Below, piece by piece: positions 1 through 11,500 of a stretch of DNA of 50,000 bases. Positions within the stretch are counted from its first letter, which is position 1. Each line of letters opens with the position of its first letter. The stretch lies in the NCBI GenBank assembly GCA_905221605.1, contig CAJNDS010000748.1:1-50000 (forward strand). Reading direction: 5' to 3'. The notes below the pieces were generated by a model that was given only the letters and a program-made list of their open reading frames with translations, did no database searches and was not told the origin of the DNA. Origin of the DNA: Symbiodinium natans (taxonomy: Eukaryota; Sar; Dinophyceae; Suessiales; Symbiodiniaceae). The translations under genes were made by a program, and so were the position numbers.

Positions 1-140
1 TAGTAGACATATAGTAGACATAACTAGTCGAGATAGTCGACAGATTAGACATAGTAGACAGAGTAAACACAGACATGGTAGGGTCGACATGGTAGACATG
101 GTAGACATGGTAGACATGGTAGACATGGTAGACATAAGAC
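1..140. repeat. Short tandem repeat, 9-bp tagacatgg/tagacatag family
   Basis: The first 140 bases are tagacat-based repeats. They are degenerate at first and become a regular 9-bp unit (ggtagacat, about six copies) between roughly 80 and 135. The unit length is a multiple of three, so it yields a spurious MVDMVD reading frame with no support as a protein. Confidence 0.85.
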
Positions 141-439
141 TGAGTCTGATTGAGCCCCCTTCAACCCTAAAGTTCCAAGGCACAAGGGCGTGCAATGACT
201 TCAGCCAGTTCAGAAACAGCGCTCAAGCAGATTCTGTCCAACGCCCGGGCGGCTCCAGCAAAGCCTTGCCTCAGTGATATGTAACTCGTCCCCACCGCTC
301 CTTCCACTACCGTCGGTTTGAACGTGTGGAGGGTTCCCCACGGTCCCACACACTGGTGCGATTGTGGGACATCCTACAGCCTTGCAGCTTCCGTCGCAGG
401 ATGAGCCTCGAGCAACTTTGGTGCCTCCATCAAGAAAGG

Positions 440-700
440 CCTTTCATCTTATGCAGCTTTCAGCGTGTATCATGCGCATCATGTGTATCAGTGTGTGCAT
501 GAATGTGTGTGATATGTGTACATACATATATGTATATATATATGCTACCCCCCCCCCCGGGTTATCCACGCTTTTTTGTGGTTATCCACGCTTTTTGTGG
601 TTATCCACGCTTTTTGTGGTTGCGAGCCAATTAGATCGTTCACGGGCCGCGGTGACCCCTGAACTCCCCCCCCTCCTCCAATAGCCCAATCCCCTACATA
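440..700. repeat. TG/TA microsatellite, C-tract and three ggttatccacgctttttgt repeats
   Basis: A TG/TA microsatellite (about 470-545) runs into a tract of 11-13 C, followed by three tandem copies of a unit of about 20 bp, ggttatccacgctttttgt (about 560-620). The same order of elements recurs in inverse orientation at 16,085-16,135. I see no gene. Confidence 0.7.
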
Positions 701-829
701 ACGTAAATGCATGCAATCCTTGAGATGTCGAGTCCTCTCCATCTGTCCAAACACTGGGCGCAGCGACCTTCTCCCCTCCCCTCCCTTCCGCTCCGCTGCG
801 CTCCCTGTTTTTTTGCAAAGGCTTTTTTT

Positions 830-1840
830 TCAGGGCTAAATCTCTAAACCCCTTATCGGTTCAGGTTTAAGTCTTATAAAAAGAGAGGCACCGAAACCCT
901 ATAGGGTTTAGGGCTTAAAGCCGATAGGGTTTAGGGTTAAACCTGAACCTGAACCTTTAGATCCATAGGGTTTCAAGGTTAAGCAACTAAACCCTTAACC
1001 TTTAATCCTATACGGTTATTAGGTTTGAAGATTTTAGGATCTAGGTATTTAAACCTAAGCCTATAGAGTTTAAACCTTAAGGGTTTACGGTTTAGGCATC
1101 TAAACCTGCACCCTTTAGGGTCAGAACCCTGAAAGCCTATAGGGCTATACAAGGCTGAAAAGTTTTAACCGCATAGGCGGCGAAGGTATACATGCCCAGA
1201 CCTTAGGTTTTCAAACCTCTAAATCCCATAAAGTCTAAAGTTTTAGGGTTTTTCAAGGTATCTCTAAAGCCCTCACGGGGTTAGCCTGATAGGGTTTAAA
1301 CCCTATAGGCCTATAGGGTTCAACAGTTTGGGGCTTTAGGTTTAGGCATTGCCTGTAGGATTAGAGCCTGAAAAACCCTATCAGGCTTGAGGCTTTTTTC
1401 CCTAAACCTAAAACCCACATGGTTATGCCTCTGTTTTTTAGGGCTTGGTGGAAATGCAAAGAATAAGCAGAATAAGTGCCCACACCATGTATCGGGTTCA
1501 AAAGTTTAGGGGTCTTAAAGGTTTATAAGCCCATGGAGATAAACCGTAAGGGCTTACGGCTTAGGCATTTGAATCTAAATCCCAAGCCCTTTTGGGTCAG
1601 AACCCTGAAAGCCTATGGGGCTCTAAAAGCCTCAAAGGTTGTAGCCCTATAGGCTCTGAAGGTATACCTGCCCAGACCTTAGTCTTTTAAACCTTTAAAA
1701 CCCAAAAATGTTATCTCTAAAGCCCTCACGGGGTTAGCCCGATAGGGTTTAAACCCTATAGGCCTATGTACGAAGGACCTTTATGTACTATTTGGCAATC
1801 CTCTTTGTTTTATATTGTAAGGTTTCGGAAATAAGCGCGC
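830..1840. repeat. Degenerate telomere-like (tttaggg/ccctaaa) and ccctataggg repeats
   Basis: About 1 kb is dominated by variants of tttaggg, ccctaaa and the palindrome-like ccctataggg, in both orientations. There is no regular period. It could be an eroded interstitial telomere-type tract or part of a dispersed element. Sequence in the same order recurs at 14,800-15,420. No coding potential is visible. Confidence 0.65.
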
Positions 1841-1844
1841 TATT

Positions 1845-4800
1845 CTTTTTTAAAGAATTTAAGGAATTTAAACGCTTTAAATTCCATAAATTGGAAATAG
1901 GGCCGGTATTTCTTTTTTAAGGAATTTAAGGAATTAAAAGGGCTTAAATTCCTTAAATTCCTTAAATTGGAAATAGGGCCGGCATTTATTTTTTAAGGAA
2001 TTTAAGGAATTTAAAGGGCTTAAATTCCTTAAATTCCTTAAATTGGAAATAGGGCCGGTATTTCTTTTTTAAGGAATTTAAAGAATTTAAGGAATTTTAA
2101 AAAATTTAAATTGGGTGGCCTGGGTTTTGAAATAGGGGCCGCCGATTTAAATTTTATAAATCCTTTAAATTCCTTAAATTCCTTAAATTGGAAATAGGGC
2201 CGGCATTTCTTTTTTAAGGAATTTAAGGAATTTAAAGGGCTTAAATTCCTTAAATTCCTTAAATTGGAAATAGGGCCGGTATTTCTTTTTTAAGGAATTT
2301 AAAGAAGTTAAGGAAGTTATCAAATTTAAATTGGGGGGCCTGGGTTTTGACATAGGGGCCGCCGATTTAAATTTTATAAATCCTTTAAATTCTTTCAATT
2401 CCTTAAATTGGAAATAAGGCCGGTATTTCTTTTTTAAAGAATTTAAGGAATTTAAAGGGCGTAAATTCCTTAAATTCCTTAAATTGGAAATAGGGCCGGT
2501 ATTTCTTTTTTAAAGAATTTAAGGAATTTAAAGGGCTTAAATTCCCTAAATTCCTTAAATTGGAAATAGGGCCGGTATTTCTTTTTTAAGGAATTTAAAG
2601 AATTTAAGGAATTTATAAAATTTAAATTGGGTGGCCTGGGTTTTGAAATAGGGGCCGCCGATTTAAATTTTATAAATCCTTTAAAATCCTTAAATTCCTT
2701 AAATTGGAAATAGGGCCGGCATTTCTTTTTTAAGGAATTTAAGGAATTTAAAGGGCTTAAATTCCTTAAATTCCTTAAATTGGAAATAGCGCCGGTATTT
2801 CTTTTTTAAGGAATTTAAGGAATTTAAAGGGCTTAAATTCCTTAAATTCCTTAAATTGGAAATAGGGCCGGTATTTCTTTTTTCAGGAATTTAAGGAATT
2901 TACAGGGCTTAAATTCCTTAAATTCCTTAAATTGCAAATAGCGCCGGTATTTCTTTTTTAAGGAATTTAAAGAATTTAAGGAATTTATAAAATTTAAATT
3001 GGGGGGCCTGGGTTTTCAAATAGGGGCCGCCGATTTAAATTTAATAAATCCTTTAAATTCCTTAAATTCCTTAAATTGGAAATAGGGCCGGCATTTCTTT
3101 TTTTAAGGAATTTAAGGAATTTAAAGGGCTTAAATTCCTTAAATTCCTTAAATTGGAAATAGGGCCGGTATTTCTTTTTTAAGGAATTTAAAGAATTTAA
3201 GGAATTTATAAAATTTAAATTGGGGGGGCTGGGTTTTGACATAGGGGCCGCCGATTTAAATTTTATAAATCCTTTAAATTCTTTAAATTCCTTAAATTGG
3301 AAATAAGGCCGGTATTTCTTGTTAAAGAATTTAAGGAATTTAAAGGGCTTAAATTCCTTAAATTCCTTAAATTGGAAATAGGGCCGGTATTTCTTGTTTA
3401 AGGAATTTAAGGAATTTAAAGGGCTTAAATTCCTTAAATTCCTTAAATTGGAAATAGGGCCGGTATTTCTTTTTTAAGGAATTTAAAGAATTTAAGGAAT
3501 TTATAAAATTTAGATTGGGTGGCCTGGGTTTTGAAATAGGGGCCGCCGATTTAAATTTAATAAATCCTTTTAATTCATTAAATTCCTTAAATTGGAAATA
3601 AGGCCGGTATTTCTTTTTTAAAGAATTTAAGGAATTTAAAGGGCGTAAATTCCTTAAATTCTTAAATTGGAAATAGGGCCGGTATTTCTTTTTTAAGGAA
3701 TTTAAGGAATTTAAAAGGGCTTAAATTCCTTAAATTCCTTAAATTGGAAATAGGGCCGGTATTTCTTTTTTAAGGAATTTAAAGAATTTAAGGAATTTAT
3801 AAAATTTAAATTGGGGGGCCTGGGTTTTGAAATAGGGGCCGCCGATTTAAATTTTATAAATCCTTTAAATTCTTTAAATTCCTTAAATTGGAAATAAGGC
3901 CGGTATTTCTTTTTTAAAGAATTTAAGGAATTTTAAGGGCGTAAATTCCTTAAGTTCTTTAAATTGGAAATAGGGCCGGTATTTCTTTTTTAAAGAATTT
4001 AAAGAATTGAAGGAAATTTAAAAAATTTAAACTGGGTGGCCTGGGTTTTGAAATAGGGGCCGCCGATTTAAATTTTATAAATCCTTTAAAATCCTTAAAT
4101 TCCTTAAATTGGAAATAGGGCCGGTATTTCTTTTTTAAGGAATTTAAGGAATTTAAAGGGCTTAAATTCCTTAAATTCCTTAAATTGGAAATAGCGCCGG
4201 TATTTCTTTTTTAAGGAATTTAAAGAATTTAAAGGAATTTAAATTCCTTTTGAAATGGGGCCGCCATTTAAATTTTATAAATCCTTAAAACCCTTAAATT
4301 CCTTAAATTGGAAATAGGGCCGGTATTTCTTTTTTAAGGAATTTAAAGAATTTAAGGAATTTATAAAATTTAAATTGGGTGGCCTGGGTTTTGAAATAGG
4401 GGCCTCCGATTTAAATTTTATAAATCCTTTAAATTCCTTAAAATCCTTAAATTGGAAATAGGGCCGGCATTTCTTTTTTAAGGAATTTAAGGAATTTAAA
4501 GGGCTTAAATTCCTTAAATTGGAAATAGGGCCGGCATTTCTTTTTTAAGGAATTTAGGGAATTTAAAGAATTTATAAAATTTAAATTGGGGGGCCTGGGT
4601 TTTGAAATAGGGGCCGCCGATTAAAAAGGCTTTTTTTAATTTCAAAACCACCTTAAATTCCTAAATACCTAATTTAGGAATTTAAGGAATTTAAGGCTTT
4701 TTTTTAAATTTTAAAACGGGCCGGCCCAACAATTTTATTTACCCAATTTAAGAATTTAAGAATTTTAAGGAATTTAAGGAATTTAAGGTTTTTTTTTTAA

Positions 4801-5335
4801 TCTAAAAAGGGCGTTTTTTGAATTAAAAAAAACTTAGATTCCTAAATACCTAATTTAGGAATTTCAGGAATTTAAGATTTTTTTAAAATTTACAAAGGCC
4901 TTTTTTAAACTTTAAAACACCTTAAATTCCTTATTCTTTAAATTCCTAAATACATAATTTAAGAATTTAAGGAATTTAAGGTTTTTTTTTTAATTTAAAA
5001 AAGGGCCCGCCCAACAATTTTATTTACCCAATTTAAGAATTTAAGGAATTTAAGGAATATAAGATTTTTTTTTTTTAATTTAAAAATGCCTTTTATTTGA
5101 TTTTAAGAAAACCTTAAATTCCTTAAATTCTTTAAATTCCTAAATACCTAATTTAAGAATTTAAGGAATTTAAGGAATTTAAGGTTTTTTTAAAATTTAA
5201 GAAAGGGCCTGCCAAAAAAAATATTTACCCAATTTCAGAATTTAAGGAATTTAAGGAATTTATGGAATTTAAGGTTGAAAGCCCGGGCCTTCTAGATTTG
5301 AAGAGTTTTAAGGTTTTTTTTCATATTTAAAAGGT
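1845..5335. repeat. AT-rich hairpin satellite, basic period 76 bp with a 145-bp composite unit
   Basis: The array is built from ttaaggaattt and its complement aaattccttaa, each block ending in ttggaaatagggccggtatttc. Spacing of the gggccgg motif is 76 bp (1900, 1976, 2052) and 145 bp where a second block (ggcctgggttttgaaatagg...ccgccgatttaaatttt) is included (2052 to 2197). In each unit the left arm of aaggaattt repeats is complementary to the right arm, so single strands should fold into long hairpins. From about 4,620 the units become irregular, with long T tracts and gggcccgcccaacaatttt blocks. Confidence 0.85.
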
Positions 5336-5339
5336 GGGG

Positions 5340-6110
5340 AGGCCCAGCGCCTTCCCCCTAAATCCTTAAACCCTATACTCTAAGCCCCTAAGCGCCTAAG
5401 GGCCTCACCCCTAAACCCTTAAGCCCTAAACCCTACGCTCCTAAGCTCCGAACAACCTACCCCCTAAATCCTCAAACCCTAAGCTCCAAAGCTCCTAAGC
5501 TCCTCAACGTCTACCCCCTAAACCCTAAACCCTAAGCTCCTGAGGTCCTAAGCGCCTAAGTGCCTACCCCCTAAATCCTCAAACCCTAAGCTCCAGAGCT
5601 CCTAAGCTCCTCAGCGTCTACCCCCTAAACCCTAAAACCTAAACCCTAAGCTCCTGAGGTCCTAAGCGCCTAAGTGCCTACCCCCTAAACCCTCAAACCC
5701 TAAGCTCCAAAGCTCCTAAGCTCCTCAACGTCTACCCCCTAAACCCTAAACCCTAAACCCTAAGCTCCTGAGGTCCTAAGCGCCTAAGTGCCTACCCTTT
5801 AAATCCTCAAACCCTAAGCTCCAAAGCTCCTAAGCTCCTCAACGTCTACCCCCTAAACCCTTAAACCCTAAACCCTGAGCTCCTGAGGTCCTAAGCGCCT
5901 AAGTGCCTACCCGCTAAATCCTTAAACCCTCCTAAGCTCCTAAGCTCCTAAGCTCCTAAGCTCCGAAGCGCCTAAGCGCCTACCCCCCAAACCCTTAAGC
6001 CTTAAATCAAACCCTAAACCCTAAGCTCCTAGGCTCCGAAATCCTTAAACCTGCACCCTAAGCTCCTAAGCGCCTCAGCGCCTACCCCCTAAACCCTGAG
6101 ACCCCGGGAC
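5340..6110. repeat. Telomere-like CCCTAAA-bearing tandem array, about 114-bp period
   Basis: The tract consists of 7-bp-like blocks (ccctaaa, cctaagc, cctaagcg). A longer period is superimposed: the marker tgcctaccc occurs at about 5561, 5675, 5789 and 5904, that is 114, 114 and 115 bp apart. Perfect runs of two or three ccctaaa heptamers occur in each unit. CCCTAAA is the plant-type telomere heptamer, also reported in dinoflagellates, so this is an interstitial telomere-derived satellite rather than a chromosome end. Confidence 0.8.
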
Positions 6111-6169
6111 CCCTTTTAAATTTTAAAAATCCTTGCCTTCTTCTTTGCTGAACTTTTCTAGGTTTTAAG

Positions 6170-6540
6170 GATTTAAAATTTAAAAGGAGCTTTCGTTTGA
6201 GGTTGAGGGCACGCTAGGGCTGACAAAAATCCTTTGCTAGGGTTTACAAAAACCCTTTCGCTTACACGTGTTTTTTTAAAAATACTTTCGTTTTTGAGGG
6301 TGGTGGCACACCAAGGTTTACAAGAATCCTTTCGTTTCTGAAGTTCAGGACACACTAGGGGTTACACAAAAACTGTCGTTTTGACGTTGCCGGCGCAGCT
6401 GGTTGATAAACAAGCCTTTCGTTGTTGATGTTGAGGACATATCAAGGTTCAAATCGAACCTTTCGTTAAAAGATGATGGCGCTTTAAGGTTTTGCAAAAC
6501 AACAACTTTCGTTAACGTTGTTGCAGTCTTACGTTTTTCA
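6170..6540. repeat. Degenerate minisatellite with cctttcgttt core
   Basis: Six or more diverged copies of a unit of about 55-60 bp carry the core cctttcgttt...tgaggttgaggacacactagggtttacaaaaa. Copies differ by substitutions and small indels, so this is an old array. The stretch 6,540-6,800 that follows holds nothing I recognise. Confidence 0.55.
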
Positions 6541-6819
6541 ATACTTTAAGATATTTACCAGGCTGCAAGAAGATTTTTTTTGTAAATCCATAATATGATT
6601 GAGGTCTTAGGTCTCCACTCTAGATTTTAATGTTTTGCAGTAACCATAACTAAAACTGTTTGCATCGTTCAAATACAGTGATGCTTGCCCAATGTTCATA
6701 TCTTGAGCCTCCCAAATATTATGAAAAAATGAATGCCTGAATTCAATTATTCAAAATGTTTAAATTATGGGTCCTCTAAAAGACTTAACACCCTTTAAAT
6801 AGCTCAGTGTGGTTCGTTT

Positions 6820-6857
6820 ATTCATCGCATCTCTCTCCCTCTCTTTCTCTTTCACTC

Positions 6858-6907
<50 letters not shown>

Positions 6908-7060
6908 TTGTCTCTATCTCTCCCTCTCTCTCTCTCTCCCTCTCTGCCTCCTTCCTTCCTTCCCCCTTCCTTCCTTCCTTCCTTCCTTCCATTCCTTTCT
7001 CTTCCCCTCTTCCTGCTTCTTGTTCTTTCCTCTTCCCTCCTCGCCCCTCCCGTTTTTAAC
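6820..7060. repeat. CT/CTTT/CCTT polypyrimidine microsatellite
   Basis: A polypyrimidine tract contains a pure (CT)n run at about 6,862-6,902 and (CCTT)n at about 6,950-6,990. It opens spurious Ser/Leu-rich and Glu/Arg-rich reading frames on the two strands, which I do not regard as genes. Confidence 0.9.
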
Positions 7061-7109
7061 TTGCCATTCAACAAGGAATAAAAGAAGAAAGTCAAGGATA
7101 AGAGAAGGT

Positions 7110-7790
7110 AGAGTTGTGTTAACACCAGAAACATGACACATTTTCCGCGAAATCTGTGTCAGTAGAGCTGTGCTAACACATTTTCTGCAGAATATGTGTC
7201 ACTAGAGTCGTGTTAACACCAACAGCATGACACATTTTCCGTAAAATATGTGTCAGTAGAGCTGTGCTAACACCAAAAACATGACACATTTCCCGCAGAA
7301 TATGTGTCACTCGAGTTGTGTTAACACCATAAATATGACACATTTACTGCAGAATATGTGTCGCCAGAGTTGTGTTAACACCAAAAGCATGACATATTTT
7401 CCGCAACATATGTGTCAGTGGAGCTGTGCTAGCACCAAAAACGTGACACATTTCCGCGGAATATGTGTCACCAGAGTTGCGTTAAAACCAAAAACATGAC
7501 ACGTTTTTTGCAAAATATGTGTCCGTAGAGCTGTGCTAACACAAAACACACATTTTCTGCAGAATATGTGTCACCAGAGTTGTGTTAACACAAAAGCATG
7601 ACACATTTTCCGCAGAATATGTTTCAGTAGAGCTGTGCTAACACCAAAAATATGACACATTTCCCGCAGAATGTGTGTCACTCGAGTTGTGTTAACACCA
7701 TAAATATGACACATTTTCTGCAGAATATGTGTCGCAAGAGTTGTGTTAACACTAAAAACATGACACATTTTCCGCGGAATCTGTGTCACC
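7110..7790. repeat. 54-bp tandem repeat with TGACACAT...ATGTGTCA inverted arms
   Basis: About twelve copies of a 54-bp unit are present. The spacing of gtgtc is 54 bp at 7250, 7304 and 7358; one short 40-bp unit lies near 7,160-7,196. Each unit holds tgacacat, a spacer of about 12 bp, then atgtgtca, a perfect 8-bp inverted repeat. Because 54 is a multiple of three, both strands carry an open 18-residue repeat frame. I attribute this to period length, not selection. Confidence 0.85.
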
Positions 7791-7829
7791 TGCCTCTCCT
7801 GCTTTTGTCCTCTCCTAATCTCCTCTCAA

Positions 7830-7945
7830 AACCTGTCTATCTCTATCTCTATCTCTATCTCTATCTCTATCTCTATCTCTATCTCTATCTCTATCTCTAT
7901 CTGTATCTATCTATCTATATATATATATATATTCTATCTATACAT
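7830..7945. repeat. (CTATCT)n hexamer and TA microsatellite
   Basis: About twelve uninterrupted ctatct hexamers are followed by tatc and ta repeats. Similar shorter tracts occur at about 8,230-8,285. Confidence 0.9.
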
Positions 7946-7949
7946 CTTG

Positions 7950-8510
7950 CGTGTGTGATTTTTTAAAGGGCTCCAGCGTAGCCCTAACTATATTTGTCTA
8001 TGTATCTGCCATCTTTATATCTTGTTCATCCTTTTTTTAAAGGGCCCTAGTTCCTACACCCTATCCCCTGCCCATTTGCAGGGCTCCCCTAGCCCCCTAC
8101 CCCCTACGCCACCCCGCACCCCTTCCCCCGACCCCCTACCCAACCTGCCCCCTCTATGTCTCCTACCCCGCCCCTACCCCCTTTCGACTTCCTTCCCCTT
8201 TCCCCCTACCCACTACCCTGCCCGCTGTGTATTTCTATCTTTACCTCTCCATCTCGATCTCTATCTCTATTTATCTCTATCTAAATATCTGCCCTCCATG
8301 TATCTTACTTATCTTATTTTTGAAAGGGCTCCCACGCAGCCCTACGCCACCGCCCTCACTGCCCACACCTCCCCCAGGCTCCTGCCCCCCCTCGTTTCAT
8401 GCCTTTGCCCTCTCCTAATCTCCTGCCCTTTGCCCTCTCAAAACCTGCCGCCTTTCAGGGAGCCCCTCAGGGAAGCCCCCTGCGAAAACTGCAGGCAACC
8501 TGGTGGATAT
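7950..8510. repeat. C-rich low-complexity sequence with repeated aaagggctcc...agcccta blocks
   Basis: Three diverged blocks start with tttttaaagggct(c) at about 7,960, 8,035 and 8,315. They are separated by C-rich sequence (ccctacccc type). No gene is supported. Confidence 0.5.
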
Positions 8511-11500
8511 TGAAAGAAGCAAATTCACAGAAGGAGGGAAGGAGAACGACAGACACGGAGCAAGAGATAGAGAAACAGAAGCAGGAGAGAGAAGCAACGG
8601 TCCTCTCCAAGCTGTTTTCAGACTGACCCCAAAGACCGGGGTGGGCGCGAGTTCGCCCCTTGCCACTCGAAAGCCTCCCTTTCTTGGAAACAAACAACAG
8701 GCAGGAACCTCTTCTTTCAAAGAATCCGTGTCAGAAGAAAAAAAGGATACTGCGATAGCTCCTCATTCATATTTTAATTCCTCCCAAATGCTTTCGGCTC
8801 TTTTTTTGATAGATGAGTGGGTCCGTCCTCTCCTTTTGAAGTGAGAGAGTTTGTTTTCTTAGAATGCGTCCTTTGCATTCTTAATCAGAGGTAGCCCTGC
8901 CTATGTTGAATACAGATGAGGGCGTTGTCCTGAAAGGCTCTCCTGTTCTAAGGAACACCATGAACGATAGAACCCTTCATTTGAAAAGGAATCAAAGAGT
9001 CCATCCAGCATTTCAATAGATGACAGGATTTCGCTGTTGACAGGAATGCTATTGTCTTTAAGAAGCTCTCTTTTTCCTTCCTTGCGTTCTCCCTCTTCGT
9101 GCGCCCGCTTTCTGCACGCTCCCTTTCTTGTGTCCCTTCTGCGGCCCTTTCTTCCTCTGTTCCTTTTGTCATTGGGGGGATAGAAGAAGGGCAAGGTTAA
9201 GCAAGGAGACTGAAGGGAATGATATGATGGAAGGAGGACTTCTCCTGCTCCTTGTAACTACCTGGTCACCTTCCACACTTCTCTACATGTCTCTGTGATC
9301 TTTTCTCTGGTTTTTCTTCTTAGCAAGGTGGGGAAAGTGTCCTCCTCTCACACCCCTCTTTCACTCTCGGAGGCCCCTGGGAGATGCTCTCTGAAGGCCG
9401 CCGAGAACATCGTGGGGCAGGCTTAGAGGGGTTTGGAGTGTGTGGAAAGAGGCAGCGCAGGACCATGTCCAGAACAGGACTCATCCTTTGTACAGGCTCT
9501 GCCTCGTAAAGTCAGAAAGGATGAGCAATGAACAGAAACACCGGGGGCACCGGAGTGAGAGACATGGAGACAGATAGCGAAGCAAAGAGAAGGAGACAGT
9601 AATCAGGGAGAAGAGGAAGAAGGAAGACAGTGGAAGAGCGATAGATAGGGAAACAGGGCGAAGGAAACAGAAACAAGGAAGAAGAGAAAGGAGGAAGCGA
9701 TGGTGAAACGAAGGCCGCTTGGAGAACAAAAAGGGGTCAGAGAAGATCAAGAAGAAAAGAGAAGAGGTAGGGCAGGACACTTGTTTTTGTTATCCACTGT
9801 TCCTTTTTCTTAGCCCTTACACTTATTACCCGAGCATCGCTCACTCCTTTCTTCAACGGTCTTTGTCCTTCATTTCTCCTCTCCATCTCTCTATCCTCTC
9901 TCTAGCTCTCCTTCCTTTCTTGTGACGTGTTCGTTCTCCTCTTTTCTCCGCTCTCCCTTTTCTCGTGTCCATTCCATGACACTTTCCTCCTCTGTTCCTT
10001 TTGTCATGAAGTAGGGGGATAGAACAAGGGCAAGGTTAAGCAAGGAGAATGAAGGGAATGATGAGATGGAAGGAGGACTTCTCCTGCTCCTTCTAACTAC
10101 CTTCCACGCCGCACTACATGTCTCTGTGTTCGTTTCTCTTGTTTTTCTTCTTAGCAATGTTGGGAAAGGGTCCTCCTCTCACACCTCTCCTTCACTCTTG
10201 GACGCCCGTTAAAGGGCACCTGAAACTCTTGGGGAAGGCTCAGAAGAGGGGTTTGGGGTGTGTGGGAAGAGGCAGTGCAGGACCATGTCCAGAACAGGAC
10301 CCATCGTTTGTACAGGGTCTGCCTCGTAAAGTCAGAAAGGATGAGCAATGAACAGAAAACACCGGGGGGCTCCGGAGTGAAAGAGATGGAGACAGATAGC
10401 GAAGCAAAGAGAAGGAGACAGTAATCAGGGAGAAGAGGAAGAAGGAAGACAGTGGAAGACGATAGATAGGGAAACAGGGCGAAGGAAATAGAAACAATGA
10501 CGAAGAGGAAGGAGGAAGCGACGGTAAAAAGAGGGCCGCTTGGAGAACAAAAAGGGGTCAGAGAAGATCAAGCAGAAAAGGGAATAGGTAGGGCAGGGCA
10601 CTTGTTTTTTTCAAGCATCGCTCACTCCTTTCTTCCACGGTCTTTGTCCTTCATTTCTATTCTCTATCTCTCTATCCTCTCTCTAGCTCTCCTTCCTTTC
10701 TTGTTCCGTGTTAGTTCTCCTCTTTCCTCCTCTGTTCCTTTTGTCATTAAGTAGGGGGATAGAACAAGGGCAAGGTTAAGCAAGGAGAATGAAGGGAATG
10801 ATGAGATGGAAGGAGGACTTCTCCTGCTCCTTCTAACTACCTTCCAGGCCACTCTACATATCTCAGTGTTCTTTTCTCTTGTTTTTCTTCTTAGCAATGT
10901 GGGGAAAGGGTCCTCTTCTCACACCTCTCCTTCACTCTTGGACGCCCCTCAAGGCCGCCTGAAACTCATGGGGGAGGCTCAGAAGAGGTGTGGAAAGAGG
11001 CAGTGCAGGGCCATGTCCAGAACAGGACCCATCGTTTGTACAGGGTCTGCCTCGTAAAGTCAGACAGGATGAGCAATGAACAGAAAACGCCGGGGGGCAC
11101 CGGAGTGAGAGAGATGGAGACAGATAGAGTTAGATAGAGAAGCAAAGAGAAGGAGACAGTAATCAAGGAGAAGAGGAAGAAAGAAGACAGCAGAGGAGCG
11201 ACAGATAGGGAAACAGGGTGAAGGAAACAGAAACAATGAGGAAGGGGAAGGAGGAAGCGATGGTGAAAAGAGGACCGCTTGGAGAACAAAAAAGGAGACA
11301 GAGAAGATCAAGAAGAAAAGAGAAGAGGTAGGGCAGGACGCTTGTTTTTGTTATCCACTGTTCCTTTTTCTTAGCCCTTACACTTATTACCCGAGCATCG
11401 CTCACTCCTTTCTTCCACGGTCTTTGTCCTTCTTTTCTCCTCTCCGTCTATCTATCCTCTCTCTAGCTCTCCTTCCTTTCTTTTCCCATGTTCGTTCTCC

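Noticed and set aside
560-620. DnaA boxes (TTATCCACG/A)
   Set aside because: The three TTATCCAC matches come from one tandem repeat in a eukaryotic sequence with introns; a bacterial origin is not plausible.
6760-7141. Glu/Arg-rich minus-strand protein and Ser/Leu-rich plus-strand proteins
   Set aside because: Pure translation of the CT/CCTT microsatellite.
7281-7499. Small protein with repeated MTHFPQNMCHSSCVNTIN
   Set aside because: It arises from the 54-bp tandem repeat (a multiple of three). A comparable frame exists on the other strand.
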